Source: Candidatus Opimibacter skivensis (GTDB lineage: Bacteria > Bacteroidota > Bacteroidia > Chitinophagales > Saprospiraceae). Taken from it: a DNA stretch of 64,000 bases. Both the position numbers and the translations under genes were made by a program. The DNA is taken from NCBI GenBank assembly GCA_016721905.1, contig JADKHH010000001.1, positions 620,001 to 684,000 of the forward strand, read 5' to 3'. Shown here piece after piece: positions 33,042 through 42,118 of this stretch. Below the pieces are notes generated by a model, which had not been told where the DNA came from, made no database searches, and saw nothing but the letters and a program-made list of their open reading frames with translations. How positions within the stretch are numbered: the stretch's first letter is position 1; every line of letters starts with the position of its first letter.

Positions 33042-34562
33042 TTAGTTGGATATAATTCTAAATTCTGTTCTTCTGTTCTTCTGGCGTCCTGCGTCAGTAT
33101 CATTTGTATCAGCTGGTTTGGATGAGCCGTAGCCAACTGAGCTTAATCTTCCTGGTACAATGCCCTGAGCAGTCAGATAGGTCTTGACTACGTCGGCACG
33201 CTGCTGTGAAAGCACCTTGTTTGCTGCAGGATCTCCGGTATTGTCTGTGTGTCCACTCACCTCAATCTTGAGAGAGGGGTATTTTGTAAGGATCGCTGAA
33301 AGATCGTCCAGCTGGAATTTTGATTCCGCAGTGAGGATGCTTCCTCCTGATTCAAACTGTACATAGTCAAGGCGAATCGTTTTAAGCGCAGCCTCTTCTT
33401 CTGGTTTAAGGGGAATGCCCGTGTTAACAAGCGCTTTCTCAACGGACATATTGAGCGCCTCACGGTTTTGTATAATTTCGAAATCCATCAGCTTGCCTTT
33501 ATTCGGGTCACTGTCCTTTCCGCGTATACTTGACTGGTAGTATGATTGCTGTTTTGCTAACCATGCATCATATTCTGGTTGCGTGACAACCCGCACAATA
33601 CGTCGCATACTGTAGTGTGATTTACCACACAATTCTGCGCAGGCCAGTTCATAGTTGAACTCTTCCCAAAGCATTTTACTTTCAGGGTCGTTTGGATCCT
33701 TGGGTACATTGTATTCCGGATAATTACGCAGTTCATCGCGGTATTGCTCCGTTGTTTTCTCAGGTGTAAAGACAAAGTAAGTCGGAAGTCCTGGTACAGC
33801 ATCCATCTTGACCCGGAAATGAGGGAGATAAAAATTATGCAGAACGTCTCTGGCAATAATCCGTACCCTAACTTTCTTGCCGACTGGTAGCCATAATTCA
33901 TCAGGATGAAAATCATCGAAGTTGTGAGGATCTGTCCAATCCTGTCCTAATGGATTGTCGGCAGTAATCTTCTTATAATCGCGTGCGCCAATGATACCGT
34001 CAGCGCCAGGGTACCTTAGGTGCCAGGCAAACTGATATCCTGTGGCTTCAATTTCCATGTGGTCTTCTCCGGGTTTGATATCGGCCATCACTGTATTCCA
34101 GGCTAGAAGGCCTTTAATCACAAGGTAGGTCATGACAACTGCGGGGATAGCAGACCAGACAATTTCAAGCGTGTTGTTGTGCGACCAGTGCGTTGCTTTT
34201 GATCCCTTTACTTTCTTATATTTCCATGCGAAGTAGAAGAGTGCAATGTGTGTGAGCACAAATACGATTCCGGTAAACAACAGAGTCACATTGAACAAAC
34301 TATCCAAGGAGGCTCCATGTGCTGAAGCAGCTTTATGGGGACCGTAGCCCAACATATAGTTTTTCCACCAGTATGCTGATAGGATACAGAATACCAGTAA
34401 CCCTATCATAAAGAGGAGCATGACTCTGGCCTGATTACGGTTCATGCGTTCTTCTACTTCCTCTTCCCCGCGTATGCGGGCATACATATCTGTCAGTTTG
34501 CTGATCTGTAAGATTACGATCACCAAGAGCAGTATACTTAATCCAATAATCAAAGCGGTCAT
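33042..34562 (-). CDS. coxB: Cytochrome c oxidase subunit II fused to a C-terminal OmpA domain
   Basis: CuA subunit that takes electrons from cytochrome c, 506 residues. There are four hydrophobic segments (about 2-20, 47-66, 89-113 and 132-155), then the cupredoxin domain (about 165-330). The CuA ligands are complete: H242 (VLHNFYLP), C308, E310, C312, H316 and M319 in the pattern CAELCGKSHYSM. After a linker (330-397) comes a full OmpA C-terminal domain (398-505): GHTDNTG at 437-443, LSQQRA with R455, then RLSSVGYGSSKP and NRRTEFRI. D440 and R455 match, by spacing, the Asp/Arg pair that binds diaminopimelate in other OmpA domains. Both domains are predicted on the periplasmic side, as required for a peptidoglycan contact. 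The cytochrome c domain of caa3 oxidases is absent. Confidence 0.95.
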   Translation of the reverse strand: MTALIIGLSILLLVIVILQISKLTDMYARIRGEEEVEERMNRNQARVMLLFMIGLLVFCILSAYWWKNYMLGYGPHKAASAHGASLDSLFNVTLLFTGIVFVLTHIALFYFAWKYKKVKGSKATHWSHNNTLEIVWSAIPAVVMTYLVIKGLLAWNTVMADIKPGEDHMEIEATGYQFAWHLRYPGADGIIGARDYKKITADNPLGQDWTDPHNFDDFHPDELWLPVGKKVRVRIIARDVLHNFYLPHFRVKMDAVPGLPTYFVFTPEKTTEQYRDELRNYPEYNVPKDPNDPESKMLWEEFNYELACAELCGKSHYSMRRIVRVVTQPEYDAWLAKQQSYYQSSIRGKDSDPNKGKLMDFEIIQNREALNMSVEKALVNTGIPLKPEEEAALKTIRLDYVQFESGGSILTAESKFQLDDLSAILTKYPSLKIEVSGHTDNTGDPAANKVLSQQRADVVKTYLTAQGIVPGRLSSVGYGSSKPADTNDTDAGRQKNRRTEFRIISN

Positions 34563-34617
34563 TTGCTATCTAGCTTTAAATACTTCATTCAATAGTTTAT
34601 CTCTAACTCACCAGTGA

Positions 34618-35868
34618 CTACGTATGGTGAGATACACTTTCCATCAGGTAAGGATCACGCCTTGGCAAGAGGCTAGCTTTCTCCAGTCGGCTGAACGCGA
34701 AGAAGAAGAACATACCCAGGAAGCCAATAAACGTGCCTATCTCAAGGAAACCAGGCATTGAAAATCCTGGTGTAGGTCCACTTACATGGTGCCCTGCTGC
34801 GTCTCCTGCACTGGCCGCCAGTTCATGCGCTGTATGGATGATACCTGGTTTGAGCATGAGGAAGAAATCTAACCAATGGCTAAAAACCAGTACGCAGGAA
34901 ATAAAAATGAGTGTTCCATATTTCCGTTTTGTATCATTCCTGAGCAGCACTAAAAATGGAAGCACGAAATTGAGACCGATATTCAAATAGAAAAGCACCG
35001 GATACTCATGTAGACGCGTGTGATAATAAATAGTCTCTTCAGGAATATTTCCGTACCAAATCAACATGAACTGGGAGAACCACATGTAGGTCCAGAAAAT
35101 ACTGAATGCAAACATGTATTTACCGAGGTCATGTAAATGTTCAATCGTCAATAATGGAAAATATCCTTTGACTTTAAGGTAGATCAGGGTGAGAATCGTC
35201 AAGGCGATCATGGTTACCATCAGACTGACTGAAGAATACCATGCGAAAAGAGTACTGTACCAATGTGCATCCACTGACATCACCCATTGCCAGATCATCG
35301 CAGCACTTGAAAATCCAATGATGGGGAGGGCCGCGGCTCCCCAAATCCTTAGTTTACGTGCATGGGTAAATTCTGTATCACCGTTTGTGTCCTCATCAAC
35401 AGACAATGCCCGAATCCGGGTAGCCAGGAAAATCCATAATCCAACAATGATCATACTACCGAACGTATACCATCCCTTGTTGAGAAATGAGCTTTTACCT
35501 GTCAGAATGGTATCAGCTTCTACTGATTTGGTATCCGCCCAGTGGTACAGGTGATGCCACCCACCCCAAATGCCTAGAGCGATAATCATGATGAGGACAA
35601 ACCCTACAATCAGGAATAGGGAGTATGCTTCCCATACCCTTTTGAAAATGGTATGCCATCCTGACCAGGCTGTAATCTTGGCTGCGATTAAAAACAAAGC
35701 CATGAGTGCCACGCCTGTAAAGAAAACAGAATTGTGAAGCACGTTTGACCAGAACCGGGTATGGGAATGATCATCTCCCATATAGGTTATGACCAATGAA
35801 ATGACGCCGATGAGCATCATTACGCCGAGCACTGTCTTTTGTCTTGTTTCGAATATAAACTGATTCAT
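34618..35868 (-). CDS. actF: Alternative complex III subunit ActF (quinol:cytochrome c oxidoreductase membrane subunit)
   Basis: Ten-helix membrane subunit of alternative complex III. At 416 residues it matches ActF by length, hydrophobicity and place between actE and coxB. Features are GWHTIFKRVWEAYSL near the N-terminus and the pair WMSVDAHWYSTLF-like (MSVDAHWYSTLFAWY) that resembles ActC/ActF helices. I start at the ATG at 35868. An in-frame GTG at 35892, 3 bases after the actE stop, would add eight residues. Confidence 0.9.
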   Translation of the reverse strand: MNQFIFETRQKTVLGVMMLIGVISLVITYMGDDHSHTRFWSNVLHNSVFFTGVALMALFLIAAKITAWSGWHTIFKRVWEAYSLFLIVGFVLIMIIALGIWGGWHHLYHWADTKSVEADTILTGKSSFLNKGWYTFGSMIIVGLWIFLATRIRALSVDEDTNGDTEFTHARKLRIWGAAALPIIGFSSAAMIWQWVMSVDAHWYSTLFAWYSSVSLMVTMIALTILTLIYLKVKGYFPLLTIEHLHDLGKYMFAFSIFWTYMWFSQFMLIWYGNIPEETIYYHTRLHEYPVLFYLNIGLNFVLPFLVLLRNDTKRKYGTLIFISCVLVFSHWLDFFLMLKPGIIHTAHELAASAGDAAGHHVSGPTPGFSMPGFLEIGTFIGFLGMFFFFAFSRLEKASLLPRRDPYLMESVSHHT

Positions 35869-35895
35869 ATCTGTTGTAGTCGATTCGGTCACTTA

Positions 35896-36780
35896 TTAAT
35901 GTTGATTCGTATGCTGCGGTGCAGCTTCAGCCGGATGCATAGATGCTGAATCTTTCACCATTGCTGTTGCATCCATTTTTTGCATGGAAGCTTCTACCAA
36001 AGCCCATGGAGCAGCTTCTTTATTGAACGTATTCGCTTTGGATGAATACTCCAGTTTCTTAGCCTGTGCCTGCAATGAGCGGATGTAATGAATTACATCC
36101 CATCTTTCTTTATAGCTTAGTTTATCGGCATAGGATCCCATCACATTTCTACCATACATAATGCCGTGATAAAAACGACCGACATTAGAATTGACAAATG
36201 TGTCAAGCATAAAATTTGCAGGAGCAGCAGGATATACACCGGCTACAATTCCCTTTGCAGGATCTTCTTCGCGAACGAGGTATCCGAGGCCATCACCCTT
36301 CACGCCATGACATATACCGCAATATATGACATACAGATCCTTGCCATGTGCAAGACTTGCATCTGTAATAGGGAAAGGATTGGTGGTAATTTCTCTGGTT
36401 GCTTTCGCTCTGTCCTCCTCGGTATCAACATAATAATAGGGAACATGTCCATTCGGAGTCATAGCTATAGAACCATCGCCTACGCCACTGAAGGCTGACA
36501 TAGCCTCCATCCTTGCTGTTCCATCCTGAGCATTGGCAAAAGAAATTTCTCCCCTTGCTACTGTTCCTGGAACTGTGGTTCTGGGTGAAGCGAACTTTTT
36601 ATATTCAGCCTCTGTACCCCACCTGTTGTAGTAATAATAGTCATAGAGATTTGCTTCATACCCAATAGTGTGGGTCATATCAGGCATGAATTCATGCCCG
36701 GTGCGATCTCCTTTTGACGGGGAGCATGCTATGACAAAAGCAAGGCATGCAAGGATAGATAATTGTACCGTGTATCTCAT
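35896..36780 (-). CDS. actE: Alternative complex III subunit ActE (monoheme cytochrome c lipoprotein)
   Basis: Periplasmic cytochrome subunit of 294 residues. The lipobox is FVIAC (Cys about 19). The heme site is CGICHG near residue 154, in the setting GKDLYVIYCGICHGVKGDG, and a candidate sixth ligand Met lies in YGRNVMGSY. A Pro/His-rich tail ends in QH. It passes electrons towards the oxidase. It lies 2 bases from actD. Confidence 0.95.
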   Translation of the reverse strand: MRYTVQLSILACLAFVIACSPSKGDRTGHEFMPDMTHTIGYEANLYDYYYYNRWGTEAEYKKFASPRTTVPGTVARGEISFANAQDGTARMEAMSAFSGVGDGSIAMTPNGHVPYYYVDTEEDRAKATREITTNPFPITDASLAHGKDLYVIYCGICHGVKGDGLGYLVREEDPAKGIVAGVYPAAPANFMLDTFVNSNVGRFYHGIMYGRNVMGSYADKLSYKERWDVIHYIRSLQAQAKKLEYSSKANTFNKEAAPWALVEASMQKMDATAMVKDSASMHPAEAAPQHTNQH

Positions 36781-36782
36781 GA

Positions 36783-37313
36783 TCAGATCGTCTTCGTTTC
36801 TACCAGACTGGCTCCGGTGTGTTGGAAAAAATGCCTGAGTTTGTCAACATGGCCATGTTCATGACCGTCTGTAGTAAAGGCAATACAGAATTTATCATCT
36901 GTAATACTTGGATGGATAATTGTATTCTTTATCCCTGGACCCATTCCATTAATGACATAGAATGTTGTCACCATGCCGATCGATGCAAAGAGTACCGTTA
37001 GCTCAAAAGTGATCGGCACAAAGGATAGAATCGGCCAATAAGGTTTACCCCCATAAATCTGCGGCCAATCCCTGGTAAATATCCAGGTCATACCCAGAAA
37101 TGCTGTCAGTGTGCCGAGCATACCGTAGACAAATCCACCGATGTGCAACCTTGATTCGGCCAGACCCAATAATGGATCCAGGCCATGCACCGGAAAGGGT
37201 GTGAATACATCCATGATCTGAAGATGATCCTCATTGGCTTTAATGACCGCCCTTTTGAGATCTTCCTCATCGTCGTACAATCCGAATATTATATTTTTTT
37301 CACCGTGCTTCAT
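36783..37313 (-). CDS. actD: Alternative complex III subunit ActD (DUF3341)
   Basis: Membrane subunit of 176 residues with two helices (about 59-80 and 93-124) after a soluble N-terminal domain of the DUF3341 type (FGLYDDEEDLKRAV, then DVFTPFPVHGLDPLLGL). It is a fixed part of act operons and has no cofactor. The end reaches the start of actE almost directly. Confidence 0.93.
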   Translation of the reverse strand: MKHGEKNIIFGLYDDEEDLKRAVIKANEDHLQIMDVFTPFPVHGLDPLLGLAESRLHIGGFVYGMLGTLTAFLGMTWIFTRDWPQIYGGKPYWPILSFVPITFELTVLFASIGMVTTFYVINGMGPGIKNTIIHPSITDDKFCIAFTTDGHEHGHVDKLRHFFQHTGASLVETKTI

Positions 37314-37353
37314 GATCTAGTGGATCACTTTGATTTAAGGTTAAACTATTGTA

Positions 37354-38814
37354 TTAATGATGATCTTGTCCGTGATGACTGCCATGACCTGCAGCTTCCA
37401 ATTCCATATTTCCGCTTTCAACCTGTTGGAACGTAGTTTTTGCATTTGGTTTAGCATACTGATCTCCTGCTCCCTTGAGGATATGCTTGATTTCCGCGAT
37501 GGCTACAACAGGAGCGACGCGAACGAAAATCAAATAGAAGGTGAAGAAGATACCTAAGGTGCCAACGTAAATACCAATCTCCACGATCGAAGGCACATAG
37601 AAACTCCAGCTGGATGGCAGATAATCTCTCGCCAATGTCGTAGCGATAATTACAAAGCGCTCAAACCACATCCCGATATTGACGAAGATGGACATGAAAA
37701 AAGTCATTGTCACATTCCTTCTGATTTTCTTAGACCAGAACAACTGAGGAGATAACACATTACAAGCCATCATACCAAAATATGACCACCAGTAAGGCCC
37801 TAGCGCTCTGTTGAAAAATGCGAATTGCTCGTATACATAACCTGAATACCAGGCAATAAATAATTCGGTGAGATAGGCTACCCCAACGATTGTACCCGTC
37901 ACGAGTATGACCTTATTCATGGACTCAATGTGTCCCAGGGTGATGTAATCCTGTAGGTTAAGCACTTTCCTCGTGATGATCATCAAGGTCTGCACCATAG
38001 CAAAACCTGAAAAGATAGCGCCGGCAACGAAGTAAGGAGGGAAAATCGTGGTGTGCCATCCCGGGATCACTGAAGTAGCAAAGTCAAAACTTACAATCGT
38101 ATGTACTGAAAGTACGAGAGGTGTTGCGAGTCCTGCAAGCACCAGGGACAATGATTCATGGCGCTGCCAGTGTTTTGCTGCACCTGTCCAGCCAAAAGCG
38201 AGGAAGGTGTACATCTTTTTACGGAATCCTTTTGCCCTGTCTCTTACAGTTGCAAAGTCAGGTACAAGACCTGTATACCAGAAAAGAAGTGATACTGTGA
38301 AATATGTTGATATGGCAAATAAGTCCCAGAGTAGCGGGGAGTTGAAGTTAGGCCATAATGGTCCTCTTGTATTCGGATATGGGAAGAAGTAAAACACCAC
38401 CCAGATTCTTCCTACGTGGATCATCGGAAACAACGCGGCGCAGATAACGGCAAAAATAGTCATAGCCTCCGCTGCACGGTTTACACCTGTCCTCCATTTC
38501 TGGCGGAAGAGTAACAAGATGGCTGAGATCAATGTACCAGCGTGACCAATACCGATCCACCAGACGAAGTTGGTAATATCCCATCCCCACCCTATGGTTC
38601 TGTTTAGCCTCCAGGTACCAATACCTACCCAGATGGTAATGATGATACAAATGACCCCAAAGGTCAGTGCACTCAAGGCAACTATAAACGCAAGTGTCCA
38701 TGCCCTGCTGGGGGCCCGCTCTGTAGGCGAACAAAGATCTTCCGTAATCTGGTGGTAGGTCTTATGTCCTTTTACTAACGGTTCTCTGATCGGTGATGTA
38801 GGTCCTGAACCCAT
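37354..38814 (-). CDS. actC: Alternative complex III subunit ActC (NrfD/PsrC-type quinol subunit)
   Basis: Integral membrane subunit of 486 residues with ten helices, of the NrfD/PsrC family that binds quinol at the outer side. Conserved places are NRTIGWGWDITNFVWWIGIGHAG in helices 1-2 and the later WHTTIFPPYFVAGAIFSG segment. It has a His-rich tail (GHGSHHGQDHH). It works with ActF as the membrane half of the complex. Confidence 0.95.
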   Translation of the reverse strand: MGSGPTSPIREPLVKGHKTYHQITEDLCSPTERAPSRAWTLAFIVALSALTFGVICIIITIWVGIGTWRLNRTIGWGWDITNFVWWIGIGHAGTLISAILLLFRQKWRTGVNRAAEAMTIFAVICAALFPMIHVGRIWVVFYFFPYPNTRGPLWPNFNSPLLWDLFAISTYFTVSLLFWYTGLVPDFATVRDRAKGFRKKMYTFLAFGWTGAAKHWQRHESLSLVLAGLATPLVLSVHTIVSFDFATSVIPGWHTTIFPPYFVAGAIFSGFAMVQTLMIITRKVLNLQDYITLGHIESMNKVILVTGTIVGVAYLTELFIAWYSGYVYEQFAFFNRALGPYWWSYFGMMACNVLSPQLFWSKKIRRNVTMTFFMSIFVNIGMWFERFVIIATTLARDYLPSSWSFYVPSIVEIGIYVGTLGIFFTFYLIFVRVAPVVAIAEIKHILKGAGDQYAKPNAKTTFQQVESGNMELEAAGHGSHHGQDHH

Positions 38815-38867
38815 ATGTTATTGTCTAATGATAATAGGTTTATCGTCTCTATACTTTATTCGGGCTA

Positions 38868-41800
38868 TCAGGCGTCTACGCCTTCAGCTTTATTGATGAT
38901 TCTTGCTTGATAGTTTACTGCTGACCGTGTGTTGACTTCTTCAAGTACAATGTAATTCAGTGGTGAAGCCAACTTCTTACTCAGATCACCTTCTTCATTG
39001 TTCATGTCACCAAAAGTGATTGCACCGGTAGGACAAGCTGTCTGACAGGCAGTCTTAACGTCAGCATCTCTTAGTAATCTTTGTTCTGTCTTAGCTCTCA
39101 GCTTACCTTCCTGGATACGCTGTACGCAGAAACTGCACTTTTCAATTACACCACGTGACCTGACCGTTACATCCGGATTGAGGACCATCCTGGTCAGGTT
39201 GTCTGCACCATAAGGAATGGTATCATCCTGGGATTTCAAACCAAGGTCAGCTTCATTGATCGGCCACAAGTCAGCTGCATTATAGTCCAACCAATTGAAA
39301 CGGCGCACTTTGTATGGGCAGTTATTGGCGCAATACCTGGTACCAACACAACGGTTATAAGCCATCTGATTCAAGCCTTCTGAGCTATGGTTAGTGGCAT
39401 TGACCGGGCACACATTTTCACATGGGGCATTATTACAATGCTGGCACATCAGTGGCTGATAGACGGCACTTGGGTTATCAACATCGCCATAGAAGTAACG
39501 GTCAATTCTTAACCATGCCATTTCGTGATGACGGCTCATCTCCCTCTTGCCTACAACCGGTACATTATTTTCAGCCATACACGCCACCGTGCAGGCACCA
39601 CAACCGATACATGCGTTGAGATCAACGTGCATTCCCCAGTGATGACCTCTTGCATAGGTCTCATCATGTCCTGGATAAATCTGCTTGGTATTTAATTGCT
39701 GATGATGGTGACGCTCATCCTGAAGGTCTTTTACAAACTCTTCAACATGATCCAGGTGACTTTTTCGGATGATTGTCCTGTTGACCAGTGAACCCTGGAA
39801 TCCTTGTCTGACTAACCCATACGTCATGTATACGGTAGCCGCTTCATCAGCATTGATGACTTCCTTTGATTGGCTGTCCTCACCTGTGACACCCATGGTG
39901 TGGTGATACTGTACACAGGAGAAATAATCTTCTTCGCCTTTCTTACCAGTAACTGTAACACCACTTGCGTAATATTGAACTAATCCATCGGCATCTGTTT
40001 TCATCCAGGGGTTGACATTGACACCAACACCTGCTCCTGCACGTCCAGTCACTGTGCGGCCATAACCTACTGCCAAAGCAAATGAATCAGGGGTCTGACC
40101 AAATTGCTTGATGACAGGTACCCTAAGTGTCTGTTCACCTACAGTGACATCTGCGAGATCTCCATCTTCAAGGTTTTCATGCGCGATGAATTTTCTAGTA
40201 CCATCAAAGTGAACAGGAAGCGCGAGGTAATTCCCCCATGCGCATCTTGTTACAGGATCAGGCATTTCCTGTAACCATGGATTGTTTGCATTCTGGCCTG
40301 CGCCGATGGCGACAGTTTCCATAAATGTGATTTCAGTACCGGAACCAGGCTGAGTCAATTTTGCTGCAACAGAGGCCAGGTTATCTTTATAGGTTGCTCC
40401 TGATGATGCCGGTGTATAACTAAATACGCCATCATGCAGTAACTCATTCCATGAAGCAACAGATCCTGCAGTAGCTGCCCATCTTGCTTTCAGGTATTCG
40501 TAGTAAGGTTGGTCGCTGCTGAAAAGCGGATTTTCGCCGCCAATCCATTTCAGCAAGCTGGCTTCACGTTGTCTGGTGTCAAAGAGTGGAGCAATCGTCG
40601 GTTGTACCATACTGATATGTCCGCGAATGGCTTCAGCATCACCCCATGATTCGAGGAAATGATTTGATGGCGCTATTGCACGGCATAAAGAAGATGTTTC
40701 ATCAATGTCCATCGAAGTACTGATGGTCAATCCAACTTTGGCAATGGCTTCACCAAAAGCAGTTCCGAAAGGAAGTTCGTAAACGGGATTACTACCATAT
40801 ATGATCAGGGCATCCACCTGGCCGCTATTCATGGCGGTCATTAAAGCATTGACTTTGCTTTCGTCCCCTTGTCTTTGCAGTGAATAATTTTCAAGATCTA
40901 CTGTCTTGCCTTCGTTGCCAAGCAGGTGATTGATGGCACAGACGACCGATTGGTCTGCTATATTATTTGATCCGCATACGAGGAGACTTTCTCCCGGTGC
41001 TTTCAATAATTCATCTGCCGTCTTATCAATGGCTTCTGTCAAAGTAGCACTTAATGCAGGAGCGTTTACTGCAGAACCACCTTTGGCAGCCGCAATTTTA
41101 TTGTACAATCTTCCAAGTACTGCTCCTGTTTCACTTGGCTTGATGCGGATACGGTTGTCTGCATTCGTACCTGTCAGGGACATGTAGCTTTCGATCTGAA
41201 TGTGCCTTGACATTTTTGGTGCTTTCGGATCAGCGATCTTACGGCCAGCAGCATACTTATGTGCAAATTGTACAGGTGAGATCCATGTACCGAGGAAATC
41301 GGCCTGAATGCCTACGATGACTTTAGCCTTGTCAAATTGGTAGCCTGGAACCATTGCCACACCGTACATCAGTTCATTAGCACGAAGGATCGCAGCAGAT
41401 GATACCGGGTCATATACAGTGACTGTAGTATTTGGATATTTCGCCTGGAAATCTTTCACCACTTGCTTTTCCGTCGGGCTAAGCATTGAATGTGATAAGA
41501 TAGCAATCCGGCTTTCTGGCTTCAATGTAGTGGAGACCAGATCATCAAGTTGTTTCCAGGTAGTAGTCTCAAAATGTCCCCCGTCATTCTTCATTTGAGG
41601 GCCTCTGAGGCGATTGGTGTCATAAAGCCCGAGAACGGCAGCCTGCGCACGTGCGGAAGTTCCTCCCCCATTGACAGGAGATAATTGGTTGCCTTCAACC
41701 TTGATAGGCCTTCCTTCCCTGGTTTTGACCAGGACACTGCAATAATCGCCTCCCTGAACAAAAGATGTGGCATAATAATTAGCGACACCAGGCACCAGAT

Positions 41801-42065
41801 CATCTGGCTTAGTGACATAAGGAATTGCCCTTTTGAGCGGTATTTCACAGCTGGCGGCTATCGTAGCGGCGCTGACACTGAATCCAAGGTATTTGAGAAA
41901 ATCACGACGGCCTGTGTTGGCAGATGCAAAGGAAGCTCCTTGCGCAAGCATAGAAGCCACTGATGCATCCGGCATCTCACGGGAGGCCTGATCAATAAAT
42001 TTCTCATCGCGACCTAAGTCCTCTGATCCAATCCAAATATCACTGTATGATGTCTGATCTTTCAT
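38868..42065 (-). CDS. actB: Alternative complex III subunit ActB (molybdopterin-like/iron-sulfur protein)
   Basis: Large periplasmic subunit of 1065 residues. A Tat-like signal (RRDFLKYLGFS near 54-64 with AASC after it) is followed by a domain related to molybdopterin oxidoreductases that has lost its cofactor, and a C-terminal iron-sulfur domain. Four cluster motifs are visible: CIGCGACTVAC, CQHCNNAPCENVCP, CVGTRYCANNCP and CSFCVQRIQEG with CQTACP. This is the standard architecture of ActB. It conducts electrons from the quinol site to the hemes of ActA. Confidence 0.97.
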   Translation of the reverse strand: MKDQTSYSDIWIGSEDLGRDEKFIDQASREMPDASVASMLAQGASFASANTGRRDFLKYLGFSVSAATIAASCEIPLKRAIPYVTKPDDLVPGVANYYATSFVQGGDYCSVLVKTREGRPIKVEGNQLSPVNGGGTSARAQAAVLGLYDTNRLRGPQMKNDGGHFETTTWKQLDDLVSTTLKPESRIAILSHSMLSPTEKQVVKDFQAKYPNTTVTVYDPVSSAAILRANELMYGVAMVPGYQFDKAKVIVGIQADFLGTWISPVQFAHKYAAGRKIADPKAPKMSRHIQIESYMSLTGTNADNRIRIKPSETGAVLGRLYNKIAAAKGGSAVNAPALSATLTEAIDKTADELLKAPGESLLVCGSNNIADQSVVCAINHLLGNEGKTVDLENYSLQRQGDESKVNALMTAMNSGQVDALIIYGSNPVYELPFGTAFGEAIAKVGLTISTSMDIDETSSLCRAIAPSNHFLESWGDAEAIRGHISMVQPTIAPLFDTRQREASLLKWIGGENPLFSSDQPYYEYLKARWAATAGSVASWNELLHDGVFSYTPASSGATYKDNLASVAAKLTQPGSGTEITFMETVAIGAGQNANNPWLQEMPDPVTRCAWGNYLALPVHFDGTRKFIAHENLEDGDLADVTVGEQTLRVPVIKQFGQTPDSFALAVGYGRTVTGRAGAGVGVNVNPWMKTDADGLVQYYASGVTVTGKKGEEDYFSCVQYHHTMGVTGEDSQSKEVINADEAATVYMTYGLVRQGFQGSLVNRTIIRKSHLDHVEEFVKDLQDERHHHQQLNTKQIYPGHDETYARGHHWGMHVDLNACIGCGACTVACMAENNVPVVGKREMSRHHEMAWLRIDRYFYGDVDNPSAVYQPLMCQHCNNAPCENVCPVNATNHSSEGLNQMAYNRCVGTRYCANNCPYKVRRFNWLDYNAADLWPINEADLGLKSQDDTIPYGADNLTRMVLNPDVTVRSRGVIEKCSFCVQRIQEGKLRAKTEQRLLRDADVKTACQTACPTGAITFGDMNNEEGDLSKKLASPLNYIVLEEVNTRSAVNYQARIINKAEGVDA

Positions 42066-42118
42066 GATCTAAAATAAGTTCTGATGGTAGATGATTCCGT
42101 TTGTCTGTCCGTTGAAAA

